In this document: positions 34,914-44,392 of the stretch, in pieces
How the letters are laid out: every line of letters begins with the position of its first letter
How positions within the stretch are numbered: position 1 is the stretch's first letter
Source: Planctomycetota bacterium
GTDB taxonomy: Bacteria; Planctomycetota; Planctomycetia; Pirellulales; Pirellulaceae
Direction: 5' to 3'
DNA length: 50,903 bases
NCBI GenBank assembly: GCA_963204965.1
Contig: CAUJKA010000173.1
Coordinates: 1-50,903 of the forward strand
Notes under the pieces: generated by a model
Seen by the model: only the letters and a program-made list of their open reading frames with translations
What the model was told of the DNA's origin: nothing
Database searches by the model: none
Program-made: the position numbers and the translations under genes

Positions 34914-35891
34914 TCATGGGAATCGAACCTTGGCATGAATGAGGCGGTGGTCGGATAGTTGCTGAACATTGACTTGAAGGAGTTCGAACTTCCAAGTGCG
35001 AGGAATGAAGATCCAGTCAATGACAACCTTGGGATCGTTCGCTGCAAAAGTACAATGGCTTGGGTCACTGCTGGTCGTTTGATTCCAGCGATGAAACTGA
35101 GAGGATTGATCGAGCAGATCGATGGCGTTCTGGCCAGATGAATCTTGGGCCGATTCGTTGAATCCAGTAGGACTTGAATTCAAGTCGCCGGCAAACACGG
35201 TTGGTATTGCAGAGTCCTGGGATCGCTGAAGGATTAACTTAGTTGAAGCTACTCGAACAGCCTCGATTCGTTGCGATAGGTGAGCTCCGATAACTTGGAG
35301 ATTACCCTTAGGATGAGCGACTTCACATGCGATGGCTTGCTTTTGTCCCAACACGATGGTTTCAAATATCGAATGACCTGGCAATTCGACTAGCTGAGCA
35401 TCTTGAATGGGATACTTCGACAGTACAGCATTGCCGAATGCCCAATTCCAAAAGGCGATGCGAAAATCCCTGTTGCGTTGTTCGACCCAGACTGGATATC
35501 CGGCCTTCTTGGCAAGATACTCGGCTTGATTGATCGAATAGCTCCAAGATGAATCAAAGTCGACTTCGTTCAGGACAACGATATCGGCGTCGACTTGACG
35601 CAGCAACTCGGCGATCTTGTCGAGTCGATCGATGCGTTCGGCTTTCGCGCCTCCCGACAAATTCGACTCGGCAAGGCCGCGACCGTGAGCGATGTTGTAA
35701 CTAGCGATGATCAACTGTCCATGTTGTTCCTGCGAATCTGCTTTGGGGCTCGTTTCGACAGATCCACGAACTTGAACCGCGCGAAGGTTGGAGGTGAGTC
35801 GACTGTAGAGCAGCGGCAGAAGGAGAATGCCCAAAGCGATGGCCGCGATGGATTTACCGGTTCGGGACTTGGGCCAGATTCTAAGTTGCAT
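34914..35891 (-). CDS. Membrane-anchored endonuclease/exonuclease/phosphatase family protein
   Basis: A 325-residue protein from the ATG at 35891, with a single N-terminal membrane anchor (residues about 12-32, GKSIAAIALGILLLPLL) and an extracytoplasmic EEP domain. Its family motifs are IASYNIAHGRGL, DADIVVLNEVDFD (catalytic Glu), GNAVLSKYPI, IGAHLS, TVFAGDLNSSP (Asp/Asn pair) and the terminal LSDHRLIHAKV (Asp-His). All metal and catalytic residues are present, so it is probably an active phosphodiesterase or phosphatase; the substrate could be DNA, sphingolipid-like or nucleotide. The frame extends to a TTG at 35945; the ATG with AGGCGG is chosen. Confidence 0.85.
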   Translation of the reverse strand: MQLRIWPKSRTGKSIAAIALGILLLPLLYSRLTSNLRAVQVRGSVETSPKADSQEQHGQLIIASYNIAHGRGLAESNLSGGAKAERIDRLDKIAELLRQVDADIVVLNEVDFDSSWSYSINQAEYLAKKAGYPVWVEQRNRDFRIAFWNWAFGNAVLSKYPIQDAQLVELPGHSIFETIVLGQKQAIACEVAHPKGNLQVIGAHLSQRIEAVRVASTKLILQRSQDSAIPTVFAGDLNSSPTGFNESAQDSSGQNAIDLLDQSSQFHRWNQTTSSDPSHCTFAANDPKVVIDWIFIPRTWKFELLQVNVQQLSDHRLIHAKVRFP

Positions 35892-36159
35892 TACGCCGCC
35901 TAATTTAGCCTTTTGTCGAGGATCAATCGTCGAGGAATCGTTCAAGGTAATGTATCCCTGCGATTTTGGGAAAACGAGCCGTGTCCAAAAGGTAGATGGC
36001 GGAAAGGTGGATTCGCTACGGAGAAAACGGGAAACATCATCAGATGTAATGGAAAATGCCGGTTCTTCCGCAATTTGAGCTTCAGCCGTAAAATGGCGTC
36101 TTTGCCCGACTCAAGATGCGGCAAAATCACGCAAAATATCGGTTTGATAGGAATCTGCC

Positions 36160-37269
36160 ATGGCTTCGCAAGTCGCCCAGGAACGCGTTTTCAATTTTTC
36201 GGCTGGTCCAGCCGTTCTTCCCGTGCCAGTTCTCGAGAGAATTCGCGATGAAATGCTCTGCCTGCCAGGTGCAGGCGCTTCGGTGATGGAGATTTCGCAC
36301 CGCAGCAAGCCGTTCATCGCAGTTCAAGAACAAGCCAAGGCACGGCTCATGCGACTGCTGGGTGTCGGCGACGACCATGATGTTCTGTTCATCCAAGGCG
36401 GATCACGCTTGCAGTTTTCGATGATCCCGATGAACTTGCTTCGAGGCCAACCAGGTCCAGCCCAATATGTGCTAACTGGGACTTGGGGTGCGAGTGCGTT
36501 GGAAGAGGCCGTGAAGGAAGGGCCAACCGAGGTGATCTACGACGCCAAGGATACCAACTACGATCGCTTGCCGAAGGTTAGTGAGCTTAAGATCAATCCT
36601 CAAGCGGCTTACGTTCACGTTACGAGCAACGAAACGATTCAAGGCGTGCAGTTTCCAGCCGATCTGAACATCGGCAATGTGCCCTTGGTGTGTGACTCCT
36701 CCAGCGATTTTATGTACCGCCCCTACGACATCAGTCGTTATGGCCTGATGTATGCGTGTGCTCAGAAGAATGCTGGTCCGGCGGGAGTTACCGTCGTTGT
36801 CATCAAGAAGGAATTGCTCGAAAGATCACAAGCCAACTTGCCGGGCTATCTGAACTACCAGTTGCATTCCAAAGCTGATTCGATGTGGAACACTCCACCA
36901 ACCTTTGCTGTCTACGTTTTGGGGTTAGTGGCTGAATGGCTTGAGGAGACCATCGGAGGCTTGGACAAGATGTACGCCATCAATCAATCCAAGGCAGCCG
37001 TGCTCTACGAAGTGCTCGACCAATACCCGCAGTTCTATCTCGGTCATGCACGCCGCGAAGATCGATCGTTGATGAATGTGACTTTCCGATTCGGCAAAGC
37101 TGAACTCGAAAAGGCGTTCCTCAAACAAGCTACCGAACAAGGCATGGACGGACTTGCCGGACATCGTAGCGTCGGTGGTATTCGTGCGAGCATTTACAAC
37201 GCTATGCCCATGGAAGGCGTTCGAGCGCTAGCCGACTTTATGACCGACTTTGCTCAACGCAACGCGTAA
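36160..37269 (+). CDS. serC: Phosphoserine aminotransferase
   Basis: A 369-residue PLP aminotransferase of the serine pathway (3-phosphohydroxypyruvate plus glutamate gives phosphoserine). The start RVFNFSAGPAVLPVPVLERI is the family hallmark. GVGDDHDVLFIQGG, HVTSNETIQGVQFP, DSSSDFMYRPYDISRYGLMY, the PLP lysine in YACAQKNAGPAGVTVV and GGIRASIYNAMPMEGVRALA near the end are all present. TAGGA lies a short distance before the ATG. serA lies 175 bp downstream on the same strand, so serine synthesis is probably coordinated. Confidence 0.97.
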   Translation: MASQVAQERVFNFSAGPAVLPVPVLERIRDEMLCLPGAGASVMEISHRSKPFIAVQEQAKARLMRLLGVGDDHDVLFIQGGSRLQFSMIPMNLLRGQPGPAQYVLTGTWGASALEEAVKEGPTEVIYDAKDTNYDRLPKVSELKINPQAAYVHVTSNETIQGVQFPADLNIGNVPLVCDSSSDFMYRPYDISRYGLMYACAQKNAGPAGVTVVVIKKELLERSQANLPGYLNYQLHSKADSMWNTPPTFAVYVLGLVAEWLEETIGGLDKMYAINQSKAAVLYEVLDQYPQFYLGHARREDRSLMNVTFRFGKAELEKAFLKQATEQGMDGLAGHRSVGGIRASIYNAMPMEGVRALADFMTDFAQRNA

Positions 37270-37444
37270 CGCCGAAGGATTACTTTTGCGTTGGCCGTTG
37301 CTGGCACAACTATTTGCAACGCGTTTTTCACTTTCGTTTGAATCGCTTTCAACCCCGCTGACGTTAGTGATCGGTCAAAGCCCGATTACTTCAGCTTTTC
37401 CATTTACCGCCTTGTCACTCGCTCACTCAACATCGAATTCAATC

Positions 37445-39073
37445 ATGGGAAAATTTCGCATCGGCGTTCTAGACTCAATCGCACCCGAAGGCATTGCCAT
37501 GATGCAAGCCGAGCCGAGCTGCGAATTTGAAGAGCGAATTGGATTAAAAGGTGCTGAACTTCGCGCGGCTCTGAACGAATTCGATGGGGTGATCATTCGC
37601 TCGGGAGTAAAGATTACCGCCGAATCGCTCGAGGGAAACAAGCGACTGAAGGCCATTGTTCGTGCCGGTGTCGGTACCGACAACATTGATAAAGACGCGT
37701 CAACGCGACTTGGGATCGTGGTCATGAATACGCCGGCGGGCAATACGCTGTCGACAGCCGAGCACGCCTTTGCGCTGATGATGGCCCTGTCTCGGTCGAT
37801 CGCGCCGGCTCACCAGAGCTTGGTAAACGGTAAGTGGGATCGCAAGACGTTCATGGGGACACAGCTTGCCGACAAGACCCTAGGCGTCATCGGCTTTGGA
37901 CGCATAGGTCGCGAGGTCGCGCTTCGTGCTCTGGCCTTTGATATGCGAGTGGTTGCCTACGATCCGTTCTTGACCGAAGAACAGGCTACTAAGTTAGGTG
38001 TTGAGTACGTGGCGACCGCTGCGGAAGTGTTGCCGAAGTGCGATTACATCACGGTTCACACGCCGATGACACCCGAAACAAAGTACTTGGTCAATCGCAA
38101 CAACCTTTCGCAGCTAAAGCCCGGCGTGCGGCTGATCAATTGTGCTCGTGGTGGTATCTACGAAGAAGCCGCCTTGGTCGAAGGTTTGAAGAGTGGCCAA
38201 ATCGCTGGCGTCGCGTTGGACGTTTTTGAAGAAGAGCCCTGCACGGACAGTCCGTTGTTCCAAATGAACAACGTCGTGTGCACGCCTCACTTGGGAGCCA
38301 GCACCGAAGAGGCTCAAACGCAGGTCGCTATCGAAGGCATTCAGCTTTTGATCAATTTCTTCAAGACGGGCGAAATCCGGCACTCGGTCAACGTTTCAGC
38401 TCTTGACCCTAAGACGCTCGACGCCATGCGCAGTCACTTGAACGTGGCTTATCGTCTTGGAATGTTGCTCAGCCAATGGCATGGCGGCAGTGTTTCGAAA
38501 TGTCAACTCACCTACCGTGGCGAAGTTGCGGACAAAGATACCAAGCTACTCACCAGCGCCTTTTGTGTGGGTCTGCTTGAGCGAGCGATCTCCGATGTGA
38601 ACATTATCAATGCTGAGATGCTGCTGCGAGAACGCGGCATTGAACTGCAAGAGTTTCGCAGCCGCGAGACATCAGCCTTCAGCAGCTCGATTGCTGCCGT
38701 TGTTGTCGGAGGTGATCGCAGCGTGAATGCTTCCGGGACTGTATTCGGGCACAACATGCCTCGACTGGTTACGCTGGGCGACTATCGCCTGGAGGCCTAT
38801 ATTGACGGCAATATGCTGATCTTTACACATCGCGACGTTCCCGGCATCATTGGCAAGGTTGGAACAATTTTTGGCAAGCACTCGATCAACATCGCTCAAA
38901 TGTCTGTAGGCCGTGATAGCGATCACGCTGGCGGTCATGCGATTGGTGTCCTGAATTTGGATAGCCAGCCGACAGCCGCGGCCATCAAAGAGATCAGTTC
39001 AATTGAGGGTATCGAAACGGTGCATTGTTTGACGTTGCCCTTAGCTGGTTCACTTCCCACCTGGCTGCAGTAG
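37445..39073 (+). CDS. serA: D-3-phosphoglycerate dehydrogenase, long form with ACT domain
   Basis: A 542-residue NAD-dependent dehydrogenase, the first step of serine synthesis. It has the N-terminal substrate domain (DGVIIRSGVKITAESL, VRAGVGTDNIDKDA) and the NAD fold with the GxGxxG motif GVIGFGRIGREV near 145-160. Catalytic segments are NCARGGIYEEAAL, ALDVFEEEP and the His of TPHLGASTEEAQ. An intervening ASB-type domain and a C-terminal ACT domain (HRDVPGIIGKVGTIFG, MSVGRDSDHAGGHAIGVL) follow, expected to bind serine for feedback control. The open frame reaches back to 37250 inside serC, but the protein clearly begins MGKFRIGVLDSI. Confidence 0.97.
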   Translation: MGKFRIGVLDSIAPEGIAMMQAEPSCEFEERIGLKGAELRAALNEFDGVIIRSGVKITAESLEGNKRLKAIVRAGVGTDNIDKDASTRLGIVVMNTPAGNTLSTAEHAFALMMALSRSIAPAHQSLVNGKWDRKTFMGTQLADKTLGVIGFGRIGREVALRALAFDMRVVAYDPFLTEEQATKLGVEYVATAAEVLPKCDYITVHTPMTPETKYLVNRNNLSQLKPGVRLINCARGGIYEEAALVEGLKSGQIAGVALDVFEEEPCTDSPLFQMNNVVCTPHLGASTEEAQTQVAIEGIQLLINFFKTGEIRHSVNVSALDPKTLDAMRSHLNVAYRLGMLLSQWHGGSVSKCQLTYRGEVADKDTKLLTSAFCVGLLERAISDVNIINAEMLLRERGIELQEFRSRETSAFSSSIAAVVVGGDRSVNASGTVFGHNMPRLVTLGDYRLEAYIDGNMLIFTHRDVPGIIGKVGTIFGKHSINIAQMSVGRDSDHAGGHAIGVLNLDSQPTAAAIKEISSIEGIETVHCLTLPLAGSLPTWLQ

Positions 39074-39087
39074 CGGGTCCCCAATTT

Positions 39088-40065
39088 ATGTCGTCGGATA
39101 CTACTCATCGATGCGCGGTTTGTCTGTGCTATCTAGACGACGAAGATCTATTCTGCAGTAACTGTGGCACAGAGAATCCGTACGTCGACAGCACAGCGCT
39201 GGCTCAAATGGAGTCGTTTGTCGATCAACACAGTTACGATTGTCAGGGATGTGGCGCGTCGATGAGCTACGATGCTTCGGCGCAGGCGCTTCGCTGTCCA
39301 TTCTGTGGTGGTGCCGAGCTGAAAATGCAGGAGGCTCGGCGTTCCATCCAGTGTGATTGGGTAGTGCCGCAAGCAATTGATTTCGCGGGGGCAGAGCAGA
39401 TCTTTCGCGAATGGTTGGGAAGAGGCTTCTGGCGACCCGGTGATGCGGTCCAAGCATCGCAGATTGGCAAGATCGCGGCCGTGTATGTTCCTTTCTGGGT
39501 CTTCGAAGCTCACGCTGACACCAAGTGGACCGCGGACTCTTCGCCTGCACCGCCAGGCTCGCGAGGCGATTGGTATCCAGTCAGTGGCGAAAATCGTGCG
39601 CGCCATCGCGATATCTTGGTAGGAGCCAGCAGTATTCTCGCTGCCGGTGAAGTTCAAGCCATTGCTCCCTATGACTTGCAGCACGCCGTTCAGCCCGACA
39701 AGATCGACTTAGTCAACGCGACAGTGGAGATCTTTAGGCTTCCGCGTAAGCACGCGAGGCCAATTGCTCATTCGATGATCGAGGAGCGCGAGAGGCAAAT
39801 CTGTTCCAGCTACGTGCCCGGACGCGCGCGGCGAGTCAAGGTGAATGTACGCATCCATGGCATGATGGGGCGACCTGTATTGTTGCCAGTCTGGATTTTG
39901 GCCTATCGATACAAAGATAAGGTGCATCGCGTGCTGATTAACGGTCAAACCGGAAAAATCGCTGGAAGTGCTCCTTTTTCCTATGCCAAATTGGTCGTGG
40001 TGATCGCGATTGTCTGCATGATCGCCTTCCTGATTTTCATGATAGTGGCCATTGCGAGCCGCTAA
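39088..40065 (+). CDS. Zinc-ribbon membrane protein
   Basis: A 325-residue protein with two N-terminal zinc ribbons: one with four Cys in CAVCLCYLDDEDLFCSNCG (about residues 9-27), one as CQGCGASMS...CPFCGG (about 54-80). A mid-region of strands with SIQCDWVVPQAIDF and IAAVYVPFWVFEAHAD follows, and a C-terminal transmembrane helix (about 300-322). This layout resembles TFIIB-type zinc-ribbon proteins found in actinobacteria and planctomycetes. It starts 14 bases after serA and probably shares its transcript, although a functional link to serine is not evident. Confidence 0.75.
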   Translation: MSSDTTHRCAVCLCYLDDEDLFCSNCGTENPYVDSTALAQMESFVDQHSYDCQGCGASMSYDASAQALRCPFCGGAELKMQEARRSIQCDWVVPQAIDFAGAEQIFREWLGRGFWRPGDAVQASQIGKIAAVYVPFWVFEAHADTKWTADSSPAPPGSRGDWYPVSGENRARHRDILVGASSILAAGEVQAIAPYDLQHAVQPDKIDLVNATVEIFRLPRKHARPIAHSMIEERERQICSSYVPGRARRVKVNVRIHGMMGRPVLLPVWILAYRYKDKVHRVLINGQTGKIAGSAPFSYAKLVVVIAIVCMIAFLIFMIVAIASR

Positions 40066-40220
40066 GTGGTTCTCCAACACCAAGCTTTACGTAGTGGGAT
40101 TCGCCAGAATTCCCGTGCTTCAGTTTGACAGGCTGACTTGGCCAACGCACTTCGCCAAGATTAGCAAAGATGGTAAGATACACCGCTTCGCAGGAGTCGT
40201 TTTGCGACAGCAAACAGCAG

Positions 40221-40225
40221 GGAGG
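40221..40225 (+). promoter_or_regulatory. Ribosome binding site deciding the ruvB start
   Basis: GGAGG precedes the GTG at 40235 by nine bases. It favours this start over the longer frame that opens at 40052 within the previous gene. Confidence 0.75.
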
Positions 40226-40234
40226 GAACTTGGC

Positions 40235-41311
40235 GTGGCACGAGAATCGATAATTAAGCCGGAATTGCCGGAGGAGGAAGACGGGGTGGTACGAGAGTCG
40301 ATCACGAACCCCAGCCTGCCAGATGACGAAGGTGATGTAGCGCTGCGTCCGAAACGCATCGCCGACATGGTGGGTCAGCGCGAAGTGATCGAAGTCCTTC
40401 ACATTGCCATCGAGGCCGCCAGGAAGCGCGAAGAGCCGCTGGGGCACATTCTGTTCGATGGTCCGCCCGGCCTGGGAAAGACTACTTTCGCCACTTGTAT
40501 CCCGCGTGAAATGGGCGTGGCTGTTCAAATGGCTAGCGGCCCCGCGCTGAAAGCGCCCAAGGACATCATTCCCTACCTGACCAATCTTGAAGATCGTTCC
40601 GTTCTATTCGTCGATGAGATCCATCGCTTGCCCAAAGCAGTTGAAGAGTATCTCTACACGGCCATGGAGGACTTCCGCATCGACATCGTTCTTGGCGAAG
40701 GCGTCAGCGCGCGGACTTTGAATTTGCAATTGAAGCCCTTCACGTTGATCGGCGCGACAACACGAGCTGGGATGTTGAGCGGGCCGCTGCGAGATCGTTT
40801 CCAGATTCGCCAGCACTTAGGGTTCTACTCGTTGCCCGAGCTCAAAGAGATCATCACGCGAAATGCCAAGAAGCTCAACGTGAACATCGATTCCGAAGCC
40901 GCTTCGGAAATCTCCAAGCGCAGCCGAGGGACTCCGCGAATCGCCAACAATCGATTGTTGTGGGTCCGCGATTATGCGATGGCAAAATCCGATGGCCACG
41001 TCTCGACGGATATCGTTGTCAAAGCGATGGAGATGACCGGGATCGATGCTGTTGGTCTTGATCGCCAAGATCGTCGCTACATGGAAACCGTGATTCGAGT
41101 CTTTGGTGGCGGACCAGCGGGGATCGAAGCCATTGCGCATACGATGAACATCTCGTCGGATACCCTGGTTGATGAAGTCGAGCCGTTCCTACTTCGCAGC
41201 GAGTTCATTATTCGGACCTCGCGCGGTCGTTGTGCCACTCCAAAAGCCTACGATCATTTGAAGATCGCTCCGCCGACGAGTTCCGGCGACGATTTGCCAC
41301 TCTTCCAGTAA
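40235..41311 (+). CDS. ruvB: Holliday junction branch migration helicase RuvB
   Basis: The ATP-driven motor of the RuvAB complex, 358 residues from the GTG start. Walker A is FDGPPGLGKTTFA, Walker B is LFVDEIHRLP, the sensor segment is IGATTRAGMLSGPLRDRF and sensor 2 is SRGTPRIAN. The C-terminal winged-helix domain is GLDRQDRRYMETVIRVFGGG through to RTSRGRCATPKAYDHL. The N-terminus carries an acidic near-duplicated segment (ARESIIKPELPEEED, then VRESITNPSLPDDEG) ahead of the conserved RPKRIADMVGQ. No ruvA or ruvC is nearby, so the genes are dispersed. Confidence 0.96.
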   Translation: MARESIIKPELPEEEDGVVRESITNPSLPDDEGDVALRPKRIADMVGQREVIEVLHIAIEAARKREEPLGHILFDGPPGLGKTTFATCIPREMGVAVQMASGPALKAPKDIIPYLTNLEDRSVLFVDEIHRLPKAVEEYLYTAMEDFRIDIVLGEGVSARTLNLQLKPFTLIGATTRAGMLSGPLRDRFQIRQHLGFYSLPELKEIITRNAKKLNVNIDSEAASEISKRSRGTPRIANNRLLWVRDYAMAKSDGHVSTDIVVKAMEMTGIDAVGLDRQDRRYMETVIRVFGGGPAGIEAIAHTMNISSDTLVDEVEPFLLRSEFIIRTSRGRCATPKAYDHLKIAPPTSSGDDLPLFQ

Positions 41312-41420
41312 TGCATCTCAATATTTCCGCTCAGCTTTCTTGCTTGCACGAGGTTCGTCGCGACATCAAAATTGTAGGTAGGGTGAGGTATTAAGAGCGA
41401 GTCAACAAACTGTTCAGTTT

Positions 41421-41426
41421 GAGGAG
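41421..41426 (+). promoter_or_regulatory. Ribosome binding site deciding the DUF1648 start
   Basis: GAGGAG lies seven bases before the GTG at 41434. A TTG at 41419 would place this sequence inside the gene, so the GTG is preferred. Confidence 0.75.
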
Positions 41427-41433
41427 TGACATT

Positions 41434-41943
41434 GTGAGTCTCCAACGATTGCCGTTATGGACTATTCCGCTGGTCATAGTCCTCGGGTTAGGTCTGCAAG
41501 TTTGGTATTGGGCTCAGTTGCCTGACCGGATGGCGATTCACTTTGGCACCAACGGTGAAGCCAATCAATGGATGAGCCGAACGGGAGCGACTGCGTTATC
41601 TTGTGGACTGGTAGTTGGCTTGCCACTGTTCTTCTCCGTCATTCCAATTGCTGTTCGACGACTACCTACCTCGATCATCAACATCCCCTATCGAGAATAT
41701 TGGTTAGCACCCGAGCGACGCGATGCCACTTTGGCATGGATGAGTGGATTTTTGTTTTGGTTCGCCGCGGGGATTGCCGTTTTTGTTGTGTGTATCAATC
41801 ACTTAACGTTCATTGCCAATCGTGATGCTTTGCCTTTACCGATGGTACCTTTTTGGATATCGCTAGCCGTGTTTCTCGGCGCGACATTTTCGGGAGTTGT
41901 CCTAATGTGGCGACGATTTCCCAAGCCAGATCATGTTGTTTAG
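41434..41943 (+). CDS. DUF1648 domain membrane protein
   Basis: A 169-residue integral membrane protein with four hydrophobic segments. The DUF1648 hallmark is seen in LPLWTIPLVIVLGLGLQVWY, then LPDRMAIHFGTNGEANQW (a conserved His-Phe-Gly/Asn-Gly loop between the first two helices). DUF1648 proteins include the SdpI-like immunity proteins and relatives, but most have no known function. It has no operon partner here. A divergent copy of a palindromic repeat lies about 40 bases after its stop. Confidence 0.85.
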   Translation: MSLQRLPLWTIPLVIVLGLGLQVWYWAQLPDRMAIHFGTNGEANQWMSRTGATALSCGLVVGLPLFFSVIPIAVRRLPTSIINIPYREYWLAPERRDATLAWMSGFLFWFAAGIAVFVVCINHLTFIANRDALPLPMVPFWISLAVFLGATFSGVVLMWRRFPKPDHVV

Positions 41944-41986
41944 ATTCATCCAGCTCGGGCAAGCCGGTGGGATTGAAGTCCGTCCG

Positions 41987-42130
41987 GGTAGGTCAAATTC
42001 CTGCCAGGTTTGACCTCGGTTGACTGAGTGACACATCATGCTCTCATGAGGAATATCGTTTGCTAAGTAATGGTCTTTAGGTTTTTCGCTAGGGTTAGAC
42101 CGGCGAGAAAGAAATGGGATATTGTCTAGC
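41987..42130. repeat. Divergent copy of the GTAGGTCAAA palindrome
   Basis: It begins GGTAGGTCAAATTCCTGCCA then GGTTTGACC, identical but for one base to the second unit at 44567. It shares GCTCTCATGA and GTTTTTCGCTAG with the units downstream of the esterase gene; the interior and right end have drifted. Confidence 0.65.
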
Positions 42131-42190
42131 GCCTCTGCCAATTAGCATGAAGCCTAACAATCTACAGTGTATTAGAATGAGGCCAGAGTA

Positions 42191-42217
42191 ACAGTCGCCT
42201 TCGGCTTGCCGTTAAAC
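42191..42217 (+). repeat. Single REP-like ACAGTCGCC repeat
   Basis: ACAGTCGCCTTCGGCTTGCC then GTTAAAC. It is the same family as the copies at 34755-34900. Confidence 0.85.
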
Positions 42218-42268
42218 GATTTTCCTACCCTCCACCTACCTACCTCATCGTCTCCTTCAAGACCTATC

Positions 42269-44392
42269 ATGCGAAAAAAACTATCTGCTTTTAAGGCTAC
42301 GTTGCCAGTTGCAACTCATCTGCGCACTCTCGTTTCGTCGTCGGTCATTTTAGTTCTCACGTTCTTGACCGGTTCTGTATCCGCGGCCGCAGATGGCCCA
42401 ACGGACAACCAAGCGCAATCTGTTCGACCGATGCCGCCGCCGGGTATTAAGATTGACGACGCCGTTCGCGCGGAGCTGCAAGCGGAATACGATAAACTCC
42501 ATATTTTGGTAGAGGATCTTCGTAAGCTCAAAGACCCACAGCGCGTTAAGTACCTTCCCGACGTCGAGATCTTTGACAAAGCAGTTGCCATCGCGCTCAA
42601 CGAAGATGGTTTCTTTGAACCTCGTGATGTTGAGAGCGCTCGCAAGCTAATTCGCGAAGGCACCGAGCGAGCGCTACAGTTGGCGGGAAACAACTCTGTA
42701 GGCTGGCGGTTAAGAATGACGGACTCTGGGGCGACGGTACGCGGCTATCGATCCAAGTTAGATGGCTCAGTGCAGCCCTACGGTGTCGCGTGGACAAGTG
42801 CCAAACCCAGCACTCGCGCGGACGTCTGGTGTCGCGGTCGAGCCGAGAAGGGTCTTGAACTGCAGTTCATCGCCAAGCAGCTCAGCTCACCAGATCCCCT
42901 GCCCTCACCTGGTGTGTTGATGATCTATCCGCTGGGCAGATATTGCAATGCAAATAAGCTAGCCGGTGAAGTGGATACGTTGGAAGTCATCGAACATGCG
43001 ATCGCCGAGTACAAAATTGATCGAAAGCAAATTGCAATCCGCGGCTTTTCAATGGGTGGCGCTGCTGCGTGGCATTTGGCCGTGCATTATCCCGATCGAT
43101 GGTTCGCAGCGACACCAGGTGCTGGTTTCTCGGAGACTCCGCAGTTCCTAAAAGTCTTTCAATCAGAGACTCTAGCACCGGCCGCCTATGAACAAACGCT
43201 TTGGCAAATGTACGACTGCGATAAGTGGGCTTTGAACCTTAAGAACTTGCCCACGATCGCCTACAGCGGCGCGATCGACAAACAAAAGCAGGCGGCAGAT
43301 GTCATGGCTCAGGCTTGCAACGACTTGCCCGATGGTGACGCTTTTGAACTGACACACATCATCGCACCTGATACCGCTCATAAGATCACTCCAGAAGCTC
43401 GCGATGACATTGAGCGGCGACTGAACTTGATTCACTCGTTGGGCAAGTATGCCGAGTTACCCAAGAAACTCTGGTTCACGACCTACACGCTCAAATACAA
43501 TCACTGCCATTGGCTAACCATTGATCGACTGGAGCAACATTGGAAGCAAGCAACGGTCAAAGCTGATCTGACGATCAATGGCGATATAGCAGTAGTACAA
43601 CTACAGCCAACTGGTGTTCAGGAGCTGACCGTAGAATTCGACGCAAATTCGTTGCCCGAAAGTGTAACGCATCTAACCTTTGTATTTCAGGATGCCACAC
43701 CCGCTAACTTTGACTATTCAAGTCGCGTTGTTACTCGTCGTTCCGATTTGAGCTGGCAAGCGAAGTGGCGTTACGATGCGAAGGATAAAATCTGGAATCG
43801 CGTCAGCCCTTTAGAGCAAGACGTGTCCTTGCGAAAGCAACATAACCTACAAGGACCGATCGACGATGCTTTCATGGATAGTTTTATCTTCGTACCGCCT
43901 AGCACCACGGGGCAACATCCAGCCATCGATGCGTGGGTTCAATCGGAAATGGAACATGCGGTGACTCAGTGGCACCGACAGATGCGTGGTGATGTTAGAA
44001 TCGTGAAAGCCGATCAGCTCAAAGAAGCCGATATCAAAGGTAACAACGTCGTGTTCTGGGGCGATCCGAAGAGCAATCCAAAGTTGACAGAGATTTTGGA
44101 AAAGCTGCCGCTAAAGTGGACTGATCGTGAGCTATCGATGGGTACTAACAAGGTGGATGCGAGCAAGCACGTTCCAGTAATGATCTATCCTAATCCGCTT
44201 GCCCCCGGACGATACATTGTGCTCAACAGTAGCTTCACGTATCGTGAGTATGACTACTTGAACAACGCTCGACAGGTTCCCAAGTTACCTGACTGGGCAA
44301 TTGTCGATGTCACAACGGCACCCGATGCGCGTTGGCCAGGTAAAGTAATCGCGGCTGACTTTTTCGATGAGGATTGGAAGGTCAAGAAGTAG
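42269..44392 (+). CDS. Secreted serine esterase/peptidase, prolyl-oligopeptidase-like
   Basis: A 707-residue exported alpha/beta hydrolase. The signal sequence ends after about residue 40 (LVSSSVILVLTFLTGSVSA). The nucleophile elbow is RGFSMGGAAAWH with Ser near 261. A possible acid and His follow in TIAYSGAIDKQKQ and PDTAHKITPEARDD. The C-terminal third (DAFMDSFIFVPPSTTGQHPA, VVFWGDPKSNPKLTEILE) is a second domain often fused in planctomycete members. The true start ATGCGAAAAAAA is 21 codons inside the open frame. The substrate is unknown. Its TAG stop overlaps the first base of a palindromic repeat (44389), an unusual gene end. Confidence 0.85.
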   Translation: MRKKLSAFKATLPVATHLRTLVSSSVILVLTFLTGSVSAAADGPTDNQAQSVRPMPPPGIKIDDAVRAELQAEYDKLHILVEDLRKLKDPQRVKYLPDVEIFDKAVAIALNEDGFFEPRDVESARKLIREGTERALQLAGNNSVGWRLRMTDSGATVRGYRSKLDGSVQPYGVAWTSAKPSTRADVWCRGRAEKGLELQFIAKQLSSPDPLPSPGVLMIYPLGRYCNANKLAGEVDTLEVIEHAIAEYKIDRKQIAIRGFSMGGAAAWHLAVHYPDRWFAATPGAGFSETPQFLKVFQSETLAPAAYEQTLWQMYDCDKWALNLKNLPTIAYSGAIDKQKQAADVMAQACNDLPDGDAFELTHIIAPDTAHKITPEARDDIERRLNLIHSLGKYAELPKKLWFTTYTLKYNHCHWLTIDRLEQHWKQATVKADLTINGDIAVVQLQPTGVQELTVEFDANSLPESVTHLTFVFQDATPANFDYSSRVVTRRSDLSWQAKWRYDAKDKIWNRVSPLEQDVSLRKQHNLQGPIDDAFMDSFIFVPPSTTGQHPAIDAWVQSEMEHAVTQWHRQMRGDVRIVKADQLKEADIKGNNVVFWGDPKSNPKLTEILEKLPLKWTDRELSMGTNKVDASKHVPVMIYPNPLAPGRYIVLNSSFTYREYDYLNNARQVPKLPDWAIVDVTTAPDARWPGKVIAADFFDEDWKVKK

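Larger units (their letters stand above)
41944..42268. other. Intergenic region with repeats before the esterase gene
   Basis: It holds a divergent copy of the GTAGGTC palindrome (41987-42130) and a single ACAGTCGCC repeat (42191-42217). No gene is supported. Confidence 0.6.

Noticed and set aside
39101..39684. Minus-strand frames of 149 and 178 codons opposite the zinc-ribbon gene
   Set aside because: The plus-strand gene has two zinc ribbons and a membrane helix; the opposite frames are Arg/His/Ser-rich shadows.
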